A DNA stretch of 15,134 bases from an uncultured bacterium (lineage in GTDB: Bacteria > Cyanobacteriota > Vampirovibrionia > Gastranaerophilales > Gastranaerophilaceae). The stretch's first letter is position 1, and the number at the start of each line of letters is the position of its first letter. The DNA lies in the NCBI GenBank assembly GCA_949299435.1, contig CASGAK010000035.1, positions 1 through 15,134 of the forward strand. The letters run 5' to 3'. The notes beneath the pieces are model-generated. The model was not told where the DNA came from. It worked only from the letters and a program-made list of their open reading frames with translations, and did not search any database. The position numbers and the translations under genes were made by a program. Below are positions 1 through 7,610 of this stretch, piece by piece.

Positions 1-45
1 AGCAAGGCTTTCAGGTGGTGAAGGTCAGATTTTGAAATTTTTTCA

Positions 46-54
46 TGATAAAAT
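46..54 (+). promoter_or_regulatory. Extended -10 promoter, probably leaderless, for the AcsE-like gene
   Basis: TGATAAAAT fits the extended -10 form TGn-TAtAAT and ends six bases before the ATG at 61. Transcription would then begin at or next to the start codon. No Shine-Dalgarno precedes the ATG. No convincing -35 is seen 16-18 bases upstream. The same spacing occurs in front of proB. Confidence 0.5.
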
Positions 55-60
55 TTGACT

Positions 61-981
61 ATGATTTTAATCGGAGAAAATATACATGTAATTTCAAAAT
101 CAGTTCGTAATGCACTGCTAAGTCGTGATGAAAATTTTATAAAAAATCTTTTAAAAATTCAAAATAATATGGACTATACGGATTTAAATATCGGTCCTGC
201 AAAGGGGGATTTAAGTGCGATTTATGCTTGGCTGTGTCCGTTAGTTGAAACGAATTCAAAATTAAAGATTTCGTTGGATACGACAAATTTTGATGAAATA
301 AAAAAAGCAGTTGATTATATCCAAGATAAAGAAAATATTTTTTTAAACAGTGCATCAAATGATTTGCCGAAACTTGATAATATGATAGATTTAGCAATAG
401 AGCTGAATTGTAATCTTATATTATTGACAATGTCTAGAAATACAGGTATTCCTAAAAGTTCTGATGGAAGAATGGAAATTGCATTTCAAATTTATGAAAG
501 GTGTTTAGGAAAAGGGCTAAATCCTGAAAAGATGTTTTTTGATCCGCTTGTAATCCCGATAGTCGCAGATCAAAGTCAGGGAATAGAAACATTAGATACA
601 ATAAAAATGATAAAAGAAAGTTTTGATCCTCCTGTAAAAACAATTGTAGGTTTATCTAATATTTCAAACGGAGTTGATAACAAATATCGCGGTCTACTGA
701 ATAGAGTATATGGAATTTTAGCCTATGGAGCCGGATTAGATGCTGTCATTATGGACGCGAAAGATAATGAATTGTATAGAATTTTCAAAATGCTTGATAA
801 AAAATCTCCTGAAAAAGAAATTGATAAATTATACCTTGCAATATTCGATATGATAGCGAATTTTGGAGAAATAGAGGATTTGGAATATGATAGAACAGAT
901 GCGGAACAGGTTAAAATAATTAAAGCAGCCGAGGTTTTGCTGAACAGGAAAATTTATTCAAACAGCTTTGCACAAGTTTAA
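61..981 (+). CDS. acsE: Methyltetrahydrofolate:corrinoid methyltransferase (AcsE/MeTr-type pterin-binding protein)
   Basis: This 306-residue protein has the pterin-binding TIM-barrel fold of the dihydropteroate synthase/MeTr family. It resembles the AcsE methyltransferase, which moves a methyl group between methyl-tetrahydrofolate and a corrinoid protein. Visible family motifs, counted from the ATG at 61, are IGENIH near residue 4, DLNIGPAKGD (41-50), SLDTTN with Asp73, NSAS with Asn96, FDPL with Asp161 and GLSN with Asn200. The last four residues sit where I recall the AcsE folate-site residues. The C-terminus (AAEVLLN, then YSNSF) also follows AcsE, but about 40 extra residues lie between the GLDAVIMDA strand and that end. 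Many annotators would simply write dihydropteroate synthase, but the GPA and GLSN motifs favour the methyltransferase branch. A TTG at 55 would add two residues, but it lies in the probable promoter, so ATG 61 is preferred. No corrinoid partner gene is in the window. The symbol marks the family, not a proven acetyl-CoA pathway role. Confidence 0.8.
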   Translation: MILIGENIHVISKSVRNALLSRDENFIKNLLKIQNNMDYTDLNIGPAKGDLSAIYAWLCPLVETNSKLKISLDTTNFDEIKKAVDYIQDKENIFLNSASNDLPKLDNMIDLAIELNCNLILLTMSRNTGIPKSSDGRMEIAFQIYERCLGKGLNPEKMFFDPLVIPIVADQSQGIETLDTIKMIKESFDPPVKTIVGLSNISNGVDNKYRGLLNRVYGILAYGAGLDAVIMDAKDNELYRIFKMLDKKSPEKEIDKLYLAIFDMIANFGEIEDLEYDRTDAEQVKIIKAAEVLLNRKIYSNSFAQV

Positions 982-996
982 TTTTTATGCTAAAAT
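968..996 (+). promoter_or_regulatory. Sigma70-type promoter of the TPR-protein operon
   Basis: The -35 TTGCAC (968-973), a 17-base spacer and the -10 TAAAAT (991-996), with TG one base upstream of the -10, form a strong promoter. The -35 lies inside the last codons of the acsE-like gene. Its first nine bases, TTGCACAAG, are identical to the -35 region of both prepilin promoters. The predicted start near 1003 leaves about 90 bases of untranslated leader, in which I recognise no known riboswitch. Confidence 0.75.
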
Positions 997-1081
997 ACTG
1001 TTGTGAATAGAAGTGTAATTTTCACGAAAAGCAACCCGCTTAAATGGATAATTGCGGATATAGGTTAAGGTTATTAAGATT

Positions 1082-1086
1082 AGGAG
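1082..1086 (+). promoter_or_regulatory. Shine-Dalgarno that points to an ATT start codon
   Basis: AGGAG lies seven bases before ATT at 1094, the spacing seen at ordinary starts in this window. The frame is closed upstream by TAG at 1061-1063. No ATG, GTG or TTG occurs between that stop and ATG 1136. ATG 1136 has no Shine-Dalgarno and would cut the signal peptide in half. Confidence 0.6.
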
Positions 1087-1093
1087 CAGAACA

Positions 1094-3199
1094 ATTAAAA
1101 AGCGTATATTAACAATTTCGGCAATATTATCACTAATGTTAACGATGAATATTTCAGCACAAGCATATATGCCTCCTGAGGCTAATGTATTGTACCAGCA
1201 GGCTTGTACTTTGGAATATCAGCATAACTATGAGCAAGCTATATCGAAGGTTTTGGAAGCAATAAATATAGCAGGAGAAGATGCACTTTTATATACAAAA
1301 CTAGCAGGGTTGTATTCTGATACCGATCAGTATGATAAGGCAATTGAAGCCTATAATACAGTCGTAAAACTTCGTCCTGATGACGCTTTTGTTTATATCA
1401 GTATCGGAAATATATATGAAACCCAAGCTAAATATATTCAGGCACTTGAGGCTTATAATCAAGCACTTAAAATTTTCCCGCAGTATAAATATAATTATTT
1501 AAATATAGCAAATGTTCAGTATCAAATGAACGATTATCCAGCTGCTATTGAAAATTATACAAAATTTTTAGATACTTATTCAAACCACAAAGAAGCAAGA
1601 GAAAGTTTGGCAAATGCATATTTGGCATCGAAATCTCCTGAAAAAGCGGTGGAACAATATGCAAAGTTATACGAGGCTAATTCTGAAACTTTTAAAGATT
1701 ATGCGAATTACGGGCTTGCACTATTCCAGACAAAAGATTATACAAAAGCGACAGAATTTTTGGAAAAGGCGATAGAAAAAGATCCTGACAGCTTAACTTC
1801 TCATATCAGTCTTGCACTTTCATATCAAGAGTTAGAAAAAAATGATCTTGCGATGCAGCAATATCAAATAGTATTTGAACAGGCCCCTAATCTACATTCA
1901 GTACGATTTGATTATGCAAATTTACTTGCTGATATGGGCAAAAACGGTGAAGCGATTGCTCAGTATAAAATTTATGTAAATAATTACCCGAAAGATGTAA
2001 GAGCATATAAAAATTTAGGGCTTGTCTATAAACGTATAAATGATTATGAGAATACAATTGCAAATTATGAAAAAGCGATTGCCTTGGATAGTAGTGACGT
2101 AAATATTAAAAAAGAGCTTGCGAGCTGCTATCACATGAAAAAAGATTACCAAACAGCACTTAAATATTACGACGAAGTCCTTCAGGCAAAACCTGATGAT
2201 TACGATACGAAGGTCAATAAAGCAATAGCTTTGCATGCATTAAATAAGTATGAAGATGCTATAGCTTTGTATAAAGAGATTTTGACGACAAAGGCAAATC
2301 CTATTGTTGAGGGGAATCTTACCGATGCATTGATTGCTCAAGGTGAAATTGATTTAAATGCAAAAAATTACACAAAAGCTCAGCAAGAATTTGAAGAAGC
2401 AATTTCAAAAGGGGCAAAAGAGAGCTTTGCATACTATGGACTTGCCAAATCATATAGAGCAAACGGTATGAATGATAAAGCGGGTGAATTTTATGAAAAA
2501 GCTATCTCAATGTCACCGGAAAAAACTTTATACAGTAATGAGTATGCAGAATTCATTGCAGAAATTAATTCCGCCTCAGCTTCTGCAGCAGCTGTTGCTG
2601 GTAACACAGAGGCTTCATCTGTAGAAGTTGCTCCCGTTATCACTCCTGTAGATACACAAAACGAGCAAGATGGAAAACTACCATCAATAAGCCTTGAAAA
2701 TTCAGAAGACGAAAATGTTGTAAATGTCGCAAATGTCGATAAAAGTAAGGATTTAATTTTAAAAGGTGATGAAAATTATAAAAAAGACGAGTTTGATGAA
2801 GCATTAAAAAATTATAAAGCAGCTTTGAAAGTTAATCCTAATGATGAAGTGACGCTTTTAAAAATAGGTAATATTTATAAACTTGAAGATGACAATAATA
2901 AAGCTCTTGATTTTTACAAAAAAGCTATTTTTGTAAATCCTGATTACACAGACGGTTGGTTTAACTTAGGACTTGTCTATGCAAACGAGAATAATATTTC
3001 GAAAAGCAAAGAATGTTTTAATAAAGTAATTTCGTTGAATGCTGAATATGCTTATGCTTACTATGCTTTGGCAATAGCTTATGAAGGTGAAGACGATAAA
3101 GAGCAGGCAGTTAAAAATTATCAGCTTTTCCTAAAATACAATAAAGATAAAAATATGGTAAAAGTTGTCGAAGACAGGATAAATAGTCTGCAAAGATGA
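1094..3199 (+). CDS. Exported tetratricopeptide-repeat (TPR) protein, likely ATT start
   Basis: From ATT 1094 the product is 701 residues. It opens with a textbook signal peptide: KKR after the start, a hydrophobic core, and a cleavage site SAQA before Tyr25. About 13 TPR units of roughly 34 residues fill residues 30-490, with the usual G/A-x-x-Y and A-x-x-x-Y-x-x-A-I positions. A low-complexity linker rich in Ala, Ser, Val and acidic residues follows (about 493-552). Four more TPRs run to the end, which finishes in a coiled basic tail. TPR arrays are protein-binding scaffolds. With a signal peptide and no other membrane segment this one should work in the periplasm or on the outer membrane, but its partner is unknown. 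The ATG at 1136 gives 687 residues and is the start a standard gene caller would pick. The stop overlaps the next start (ATGA at 3196), so the two genes are translationally coupled. Confidence 0.85.
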   Translation: MKKRILTISAILSLMLTMNISAQAYMPPEANVLYQQACTLEYQHNYEQAISKVLEAINIAGEDALLYTKLAGLYSDTDQYDKAIEAYNTVVKLRPDDAFVYISIGNIYETQAKYIQALEAYNQALKIFPQYKYNYLNIANVQYQMNDYPAAIENYTKFLDTYSNHKEARESLANAYLASKSPEKAVEQYAKLYEANSETFKDYANYGLALFQTKDYTKATEFLEKAIEKDPDSLTSHISLALSYQELEKNDLAMQQYQIVFEQAPNLHSVRFDYANLLADMGKNGEAIAQYKIYVNNYPKDVRAYKNLGLVYKRINDYENTIANYEKAIALDSSDVNIKKELASCYHMKKDYQTALKYYDEVLQAKPDDYDTKVNKAIALHALNKYEDAIALYKEILTTKANPIVEGNLTDALIAQGEIDLNAKNYTKAQQEFEEAISKGAKESFAYYGLAKSYRANGMNDKAGEFYEKAISMSPEKTLYSNEYAEFIAEINSASASAAAVAGNTEASSVEVAPVITPVDTQNEQDGKLPSISLENSEDENVVNVANVDKSKDLILKGDENYKKDEFDEALKNYKAALKVNPNDEVTLLKIGNIYKLEDDNNKALDFYKKAIFVNPDYTDGWFNLGLVYANENNISKSKECFNKVISLNAEYAYAYYALAIAYEGEDDKEQAVKNYQLFLKYNKDKNMVKVVEDRINSLQR

Positions 3200-3600
3200 A
3201 AAAGTTGTTATTATTTATTTCAATATTTTTTGTCATGATTATTACCTCAGCCTGCAGTGAAGAAAAACCCGGGATTCTTTTTAATAAATATCCCATCACA
3301 GAAGATACAGTAATGGGGTATGAGAATGTTTTTGCAGCAGGTACTAGAATTTATTATCTTATTTTGATGCCTGAAAAAATTCATTCAAGATATGCATATC
3401 TGCAAATTATAAAAAAAGGTAGTGCCGGACGTTTAGGATATAAAATTTATTACGGCAAAAATATTAGATTGAAAAATGAGCAAATATATTATTATGATGA
3501 TTATGTAGTAATTAATGAGCCCGGTAATTATGTAATGCAGATTTTTTCAAGGGATAATCCCCAAAAAGTTTTGACAATGGGTGAGTTTTTGGTCAAGTAG
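3196..3600 (+). CDS. Small predicted lipoprotein of unknown function, coupled to the TPR gene
   Basis: This 134-residue protein begins with MKKLLLFISI, a hydrophobic stretch and the sequence ITSAC, which fits a lipoprotein signal with lipidated Cys20. The mature part of about 115 residues is rich in Tyr, Ile and Lys, alternates hydrophobic and polar residues like a beta sandwich, and has no motif I recognise. It overlaps the TPR gene by four bases (ATGA) and has no Shine-Dalgarno of its own that stands out, so it is likely translated by reinitiation and made in proportion to the TPR protein. The pairing suggests a shared envelope complex, but that is inference. The operon ends at the terminator at 3728. 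Between 3601 and 3727 I see nothing else. Confidence 0.75.
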   Translation: MKKLLLFISIFFVMIITSACSEEKPGILFNKYPITEDTVMGYENVFAAGTRIYYLILMPEKIHSRYAYLQIIKKGSAGRLGYKIYYGKNIRLKNEQIYYYDDYVVINEPGNYVMQIFSRDNPQKVLTMGEFLVK

Positions 3601-3727
3601 CTGACTAGCGTTTAACGGTTTTGTATTTTTTGGTTTTGAAAATATTTAGTGTATTTTTTAGCGGAAAAATATTGTAAATCTTTAATTGAAATGCTGAATT
3701 AGAGTCTAAAAAAGTCTGCATTTAAAT

Positions 3728-3763
3728 AAAATCGGCGGTTTAAATTTTCAAACCGCCGATTTT
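3728..3763. terminator. Bidirectional rho-independent terminator
   Basis: A perfect 14-base-pair stem (3728-3741 with 3750-3763, core CGGCGG/CCGCCG) has an 8-base loop. The pairing extends outward to about 18 pairs (3724-3767). T-rich tracts flank it on both strands. It separates the convergent TPR/lipoprotein operon from gyrA, whose stop lies 19 bases beyond the stem. Confidence 0.92.
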
Positions 3764-3781
3764 ATTTTATTTTTGTTATTT

Positions 3782-6331
3782 TTAATTTTCATTATCAATT
3801 AACTTAGTTTGCTCTACATTTATTTCAGGTTCAGATTTTGCCGCTTCTCCTGAAATAGTCGTATCATCTTCATCAGGATTTAAAATCTTGTTAACTGATA
3901 CAACAGTGTCATTTTCAGTCAAGTTTTGAGCTCTTACACCTGTTGCAGGTCTTCCCTGACGAGAAATAGAGCCGGCATTAAGTCTTGTAACAACACCGTT
4001 TGCGGTAACCATCATAATATCATCGGATTCTTTTACAATAGTTAAAGCAACAAGTCTTGATGAAGCTGATTTAAATTTAGTTGCGATAAGTCCTAATCCG
4101 CCTCTGTTTTGGCTTCTGAATTCAGAAAGTTTTGTACGTTTTCCGAAACCGTCAGAAGTTACAACAAGTAAATCAGCATCGTAATTTTGAGGAACGATAT
4201 CACAGCCGACAATTGTATCACCTGTTCTTAATTTCATGGACGTGACTCCTCTTGCACTTCTACCTAGCGGTCTTAGGTCTTCAATCGGGAATCTAATCGC
4301 CATACCGCAAGAAGTTCCGATGATAATTTCATCTCTTGCAGTTGCAAGTTTTACCCAGCAAAGCTCATCGCCTTCTTCCAATCCGATTGCGATAATACCG
4401 TTTCTTCTGATATTAGAGAAGTTATCTAACTCAATACGTTTGATATAGCCTTTTCTTGTCAGCATTATTAAATTCAAATCATGAGAGAAAGTGCTGACAG
4501 GTACAACTGCTGTGATTGTTTCATTTTGTTCAATAGGCAGAACGTTTACAATCGGTAAGCCTTTTGCTTGACGTCCGCCTTCAGGGAAGTCATATACATT
4601 CAAGCTGTATACCGTACCTTTTGAAGAGAAGAACAGAACTTTATCATGCATCATTGCTGTGAAGAAGTGTTGAATATCATCATCTTCTTTAGTTTTAATA
4701 CCTGATTTACCTCTTGTAGCACGGTTTTGTCTTTCAAATGTATCCAATGAAATTCGTTTCAAATATCCTTGGTGAGTAATAAATACTGCCATCGGAGTGT
4801 TTGGCGTCAAATCTTCAATAGTTACCTCGCCTTGTTCAGGAAGTATTTGTGTTTTTCTATCGTCACCGTATTTTTCTTTATCTTCTAATAATTCTCTCTT
4901 GATGATGTCAAGAATTTTTTGACGGCTTGCAAGAATTTCTTCATATTCAGCGATTTTCTTAACTAATTCATCATACTCAGCCTTAACTTTATCTTGTTCC
5001 AATCCTGTCAATCTGCGTAATTGCATTTCAAGTATCGCGTTAGCTTGATCTGCGTCTAGTCCGAATCTGCTCATCAAACCGTTTCTTGCATCATCTGTTG
5101 TTTTGGAACTTTTAATTAATTCGATTACTTCATCAATAGAGCCTAATGCGATAATTAAACCTGCTAAAATGTGAGCTCTGATTTTGGCTTTTTTAAGGAA
5201 GAAAATTGTTCTTCTTGTAACGATTTCAACCCTGTGTTCTACAAATTCATTAAGCACTTGTTTTAAATTCATTAATCTTGGTTGTTTTCCGCAAAGGGCT
5301 AGCATATTTACACCAAAAGTCGTTGACAATTGGGTAAATTTGAATAAATTATTTTTAACGACATCAGGCTTAGCATCACGTTTTAATTCAATAACAATTC
5401 TCATACCCTCACGGTCGGATTCGTCACGAATATCTGAAATACCATTAATTCTTTGATCTTTTACAAGTTCTGCAATTTTTTCAATAAGCATAGACTTGTT
5501 AACCTGATAAGGGATTTCGGTAACAACGATTGCAGTTCTTGCCTGACGTCCGCCACCGCCTGCTATTTCTTCAATAGTTGCAACAGCAGACATCTTGATA
5601 GAACCTCTGCCTGTTTCATAAGCCTGTTTAATATCGTTCAATCCGATGATAGTTGCAGCTGTTGGGAAATCCGGTCCTTTTATATGTTCCATTAATTCAG
5701 CTATGGTAATATCGGGATTGTTTATTAATGCGATTGTTCCGTCAACGATTTCACAAACGTTGTGAGGTGGAATGTTTGTTGCCATACCGACTGCAATGCC
5801 TGATACACCGTTTAGTAATAACATTGGAAGTCTTACAGGCAGGACTGAAGGTTCTTGCAATGATCCGTCAAAGTTCGGTTCAAATTCTACTGTCTCACAG
5901 TCAATATCAGCAAGCATTGATTGTGTAATTTTATGCATACGAGCTTCTGTATACCTCATAGCTGCTGCACCGTCGCCATCGACTGAGCCAAAATTTCCGT
6001 GTCCGTCAACTGTTAAATATCTTGTAGAAAAGTCCTGAGCCATACGTACAAGTGCTTCATATACAGCACTATCACCGTGTGGGTGATATTTACCTAATAC
6101 TTCACCTACGATACGGGCACATTTCTTAAACGGTTTATCGGGTGTCATACCTAATTCGTTCATAGCATATAAAATACGTCTGTGAACAGGTTTTAGACCA
6201 TCTCTCACATCAGGCAGTGCACGTCCTACGATTACACTCATTGCATAATCAATATATGAACGTTTCATCTCTTCTCTTATATTAACCGGAACGATTTTCC
6301 CGTCCGAAAACATGCTTTGCTGGTTACTCAA
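3782..6331 (-). CDS. gyrA: DNA gyrase subunit A, TTG start
   Basis: GyrA is the breakage-reunion subunit of the type II topoisomerase that adds negative supercoils. The 849-residue length fits the family. The N-terminal domain shows DYAMSVIVGRALPDVRDGLKPVHRR, split here as DYAMSVIVGR and ALPDVRDGLKPVHRR, then KYHPHGDSAVYE, and AAAMRYTE with catalytic Tyr127. In the quinolone-resistance region the residues equivalent to E. coli Ser83 and Asp87 are Ser88 and Glu92, the usual susceptible-type pair. The C-terminal beta-pinwheel is complete and carries a variant GyrA box, QNRATRGKSG, which I associate with cyanobacteria, and a second QNRGGLG. The pinwheel and box favour GyrA over ParC. An acidic tail of about 30 residues ends the protein. 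The start is TTG at 6331, set by GGAGG eight bases upstream. The first internal ATG (6313) lacks a ribosome site. Confidence 0.95.
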   Translation of the reverse strand: MSNQQSMFSDGKIVPVNIREEMKRSYIDYAMSVIVGRALPDVRDGLKPVHRRILYAMNELGMTPDKPFKKCARIVGEVLGKYHPHGDSAVYEALVRMAQDFSTRYLTVDGHGNFGSVDGDGAAAMRYTEARMHKITQSMLADIDCETVEFEPNFDGSLQEPSVLPVRLPMLLLNGVSGIAVGMATNIPPHNVCEIVDGTIALINNPDITIAELMEHIKGPDFPTAATIIGLNDIKQAYETGRGSIKMSAVATIEEIAGGGGRQARTAIVVTEIPYQVNKSMLIEKIAELVKDQRINGISDIRDESDREGMRIVIELKRDAKPDVVKNNLFKFTQLSTTFGVNMLALCGKQPRLMNLKQVLNEFVEHRVEIVTRRTIFFLKKAKIRAHILAGLIIALGSIDEVIELIKSSKTTDDARNGLMSRFGLDADQANAILEMQLRRLTGLEQDKVKAEYDELVKKIAEYEEILASRQKILDIIKRELLEDKEKYGDDRKTQILPEQGEVTIEDLTPNTPMAVFITHQGYLKRISLDTFERQNRATRGKSGIKTKEDDDIQHFFTAMMHDKVLFFSSKGTVYSLNVYDFPEGGRQAKGLPIVNVLPIEQNETITAVVPVSTFSHDLNLIMLTRKGYIKRIELDNFSNIRRNGIIAIGLEEGDELCWVKLATARDEIIIGTSCGMAIRFPIEDLRPLGRSARGVTSMKLRTGDTIVGCDIVPQNYDADLLVVTSDGFGKRTKLSEFRSQNRGGLGLIATKFKSASSRLVALTIVKESDDIMMVTANGVVTRLNAGSISRQGRPATGVRAQNLTENDTVVSVNKILNPDEDDTTISGEAAKSEPEINVEQTKLIDNEN

Positions 6332-6339
6332 TCTTCTAT

Positions 6340-6344
6340 CCTCC
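6340..6344 (-). promoter_or_regulatory. Shine-Dalgarno deciding the gyrA TTG start
   Basis: GGAGG on the minus strand lies eight bases before TTG 6331. The next candidate, ATG at 6313, is 26 bases away and would remove MSNQQS. Confidence 0.75.
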
Positions 6345-6371
6345 AGTGTCTGTAAGTAATTCTATACACAT

Positions 6372-6380
6372 ATCATAGCA
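6372..6380 (-). promoter_or_regulatory. Extended -10 promoter of gyrA
   Basis: On the minus strand TGCTATGAT fits TGn plus a -10 hexamer. The -35 position 17 bases upstream (TACCTA) is poor, as expected for an extended -10 promoter. It diverges from the proB promoter about 65 bases away. Confidence 0.5.
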
Positions 6381-6443
6381 TAAAAACCCGCTTTTAGGTA
6401 ATTTTAAATTAATCTTTACAAAAGAATTAAAAAGTTTTTTACA

Positions 6444-6452
6444 TGTTATAAT
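6444..6452 (+). promoter_or_regulatory. Extended -10 promoter of proBA, probably leaderless
   Basis: TGTTATAAT is a perfect extended -10 ending six bases before the proB ATG at 6459. The transcript should start at or within a base or two of that ATG. No Shine-Dalgarno is present. Confidence 0.65.
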
Positions 6453-6458
6453 CTGCTT

Positions 6459-7601
6459 ATGGACAGAAAAGAATTTATAAATGCGAAAAGAATTGTTGTA
6501 AAATTAGGTACAAATATTTTAAGAAATAACGATGGAAATGTATCGTTACCGAGAATTTACTCTTTCATTGAAGATATTTCAACGCTTGTGAAAGCAGGAA
6601 AAGAAGTTATTGTAATCACTTCAGGTGCTGTAGGACTCGGTCGTAAAAGACTCGGGCTTGAAGGGACTACCGGTACTGCTTTAAAACAGGCTTGTGCTGC
6701 TATAGGTCAGGGAAAGTTGATGTCGATTTATGAAGGTGGTTTTGATACATACGGGCTTGTCGCTGCACAAATTCTTTTGACCGAAGATGATTTCGGAATC
6801 AGAACGAGGTATTTGAGTCTAAGAACTACTTTGAATAAACTTTTGGAGCTGGGTGTAATCCCTGTAATTAACCAGAATGATACCGTATCCAGTATAGAAG
6901 TTGATCCGAGATATGAGCATATGCAGGTATGTTTTTCCGATAACGACAAGTTATCAGCACTTGTCGCAAGTGAGTTAGATGCAGATTTACTTTTAATATT
7001 ATCTGATGTAAACGGCTTGTATGATAAAAATCCTAAAGAAAATCCTGACGCTAAAATAATTTCCGTAGTTGAAGAAGTGACCGATGAAATTATGGAGCTT
7101 GGTACAGATGCTTCAGAGGGCGGACGCGGGGGAATGCGGACTAAATTAAAAGCTGCAAGAATGGTGACACGTTTTGGTGGAAAAGTCCTAATTGCAAATG
7201 GAAAAATTCCATATGTAATCGGTAAAGTTTTCGCAGGTGAAGATATCGGGACGATGTTTTTACCGCAAACTGAAGGATTATCCGATAAAAAACGTTGGAT
7301 AGGTTATGCGACAAATATTATCGGACAAATTAAGGTAAATCACGGTGCTAAAAAGGCTCTTGTCGAAAAAGAAAAAAGCCTTTTGCCTATCGGAGTTATT
7401 GATGTAATTCATGATTTTAATAAAGGTGATGTAATTTCGATTGTAGACGAAGATGATAATGAATTTGCTCGAGGAATTGTTAATTATGATTCTGAATCCT
7501 GTAGAAAAGTTATCGGATCACATTCTGATAATATTATAAAAATTCTAGGCTTTAAAAATTACGATGCGATAATTACTCGTGATAACATAACTATTTTATA
7601 A
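6459..7601 (+). CDS. proB: Glutamate 5-kinase with C-terminal PUA domain
   Basis: ProB phosphorylates glutamate to gamma-glutamyl phosphate, the first and usually proline-inhibited step of proline synthesis in the cytoplasm. The 380-residue length fits the two-domain form. The amino acid kinase domain shows VVKLGTNIL (13-21), ITSGAVGLGRKRLGL (53-67), NQNDTVS (138-144), FSDNDKLSA (159-167), LSDVNGLYD and the glycine-rich GGRGGMRTKL (221-230). A PUA domain of the kind found in many ProB proteins covers about 285-370. The start is ATG 6459, directly after the -10 box. The stop TAA shares a base with the Shine-Dalgarno of proA, so the two form an operon. Nothing is missing or unusual in the protein. 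Confidence 0.95.
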   Translation: MDRKEFINAKRIVVKLGTNILRNNDGNVSLPRIYSFIEDISTLVKAGKEVIVITSGAVGLGRKRLGLEGTTGTALKQACAAIGQGKLMSIYEGGFDTYGLVAAQILLTEDDFGIRTRYLSLRTTLNKLLELGVIPVINQNDTVSSIEVDPRYEHMQVCFSDNDKLSALVASELDADLLLILSDVNGLYDKNPKENPDAKIISVVEEVTDEIMELGTDASEGGRGGMRTKLKAARMVTRFGGKVLIANGKIPYVIGKVFAGEDIGTMFLPQTEGLSDKKRWIGYATNIIGQIKVNHGAKKALVEKEKSLLPIGVIDVIHDFNKGDVISIVDEDDNEFARGIVNYDSESCRKVIGSHSDNIIKILGFKNYDAIITRDNITIL

Positions 7602-7610
7602 GGAGTTGTA

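Noticed and set aside
1013..1075. GEMM-I (cyclic-di-GMP) riboswitch in the TPR leader
   Set aside because: CACGAAAAGCAA resembles the first part, but the second conserved part (GGGACGCAAAGCC-like) and the paired stems are missing.
1136..1138. ATG at 1136 as start of the TPR protein
   Set aside because: It has no Shine-Dalgarno and begins in the middle of a good signal peptide. ATT 1094 has both a ribosome site and the full signal.
4236..6038. Several open frames on the plus strand within gyrA
   Set aside because: They are antisense to a complete conserved gyrA, have no ribosome sites and show no domain.
5990..6080. Quinolone resistance mutation in gyrA
   Set aside because: The residues equivalent to Ser83 and Asp87 are Ser and Glu, the common susceptible combination.
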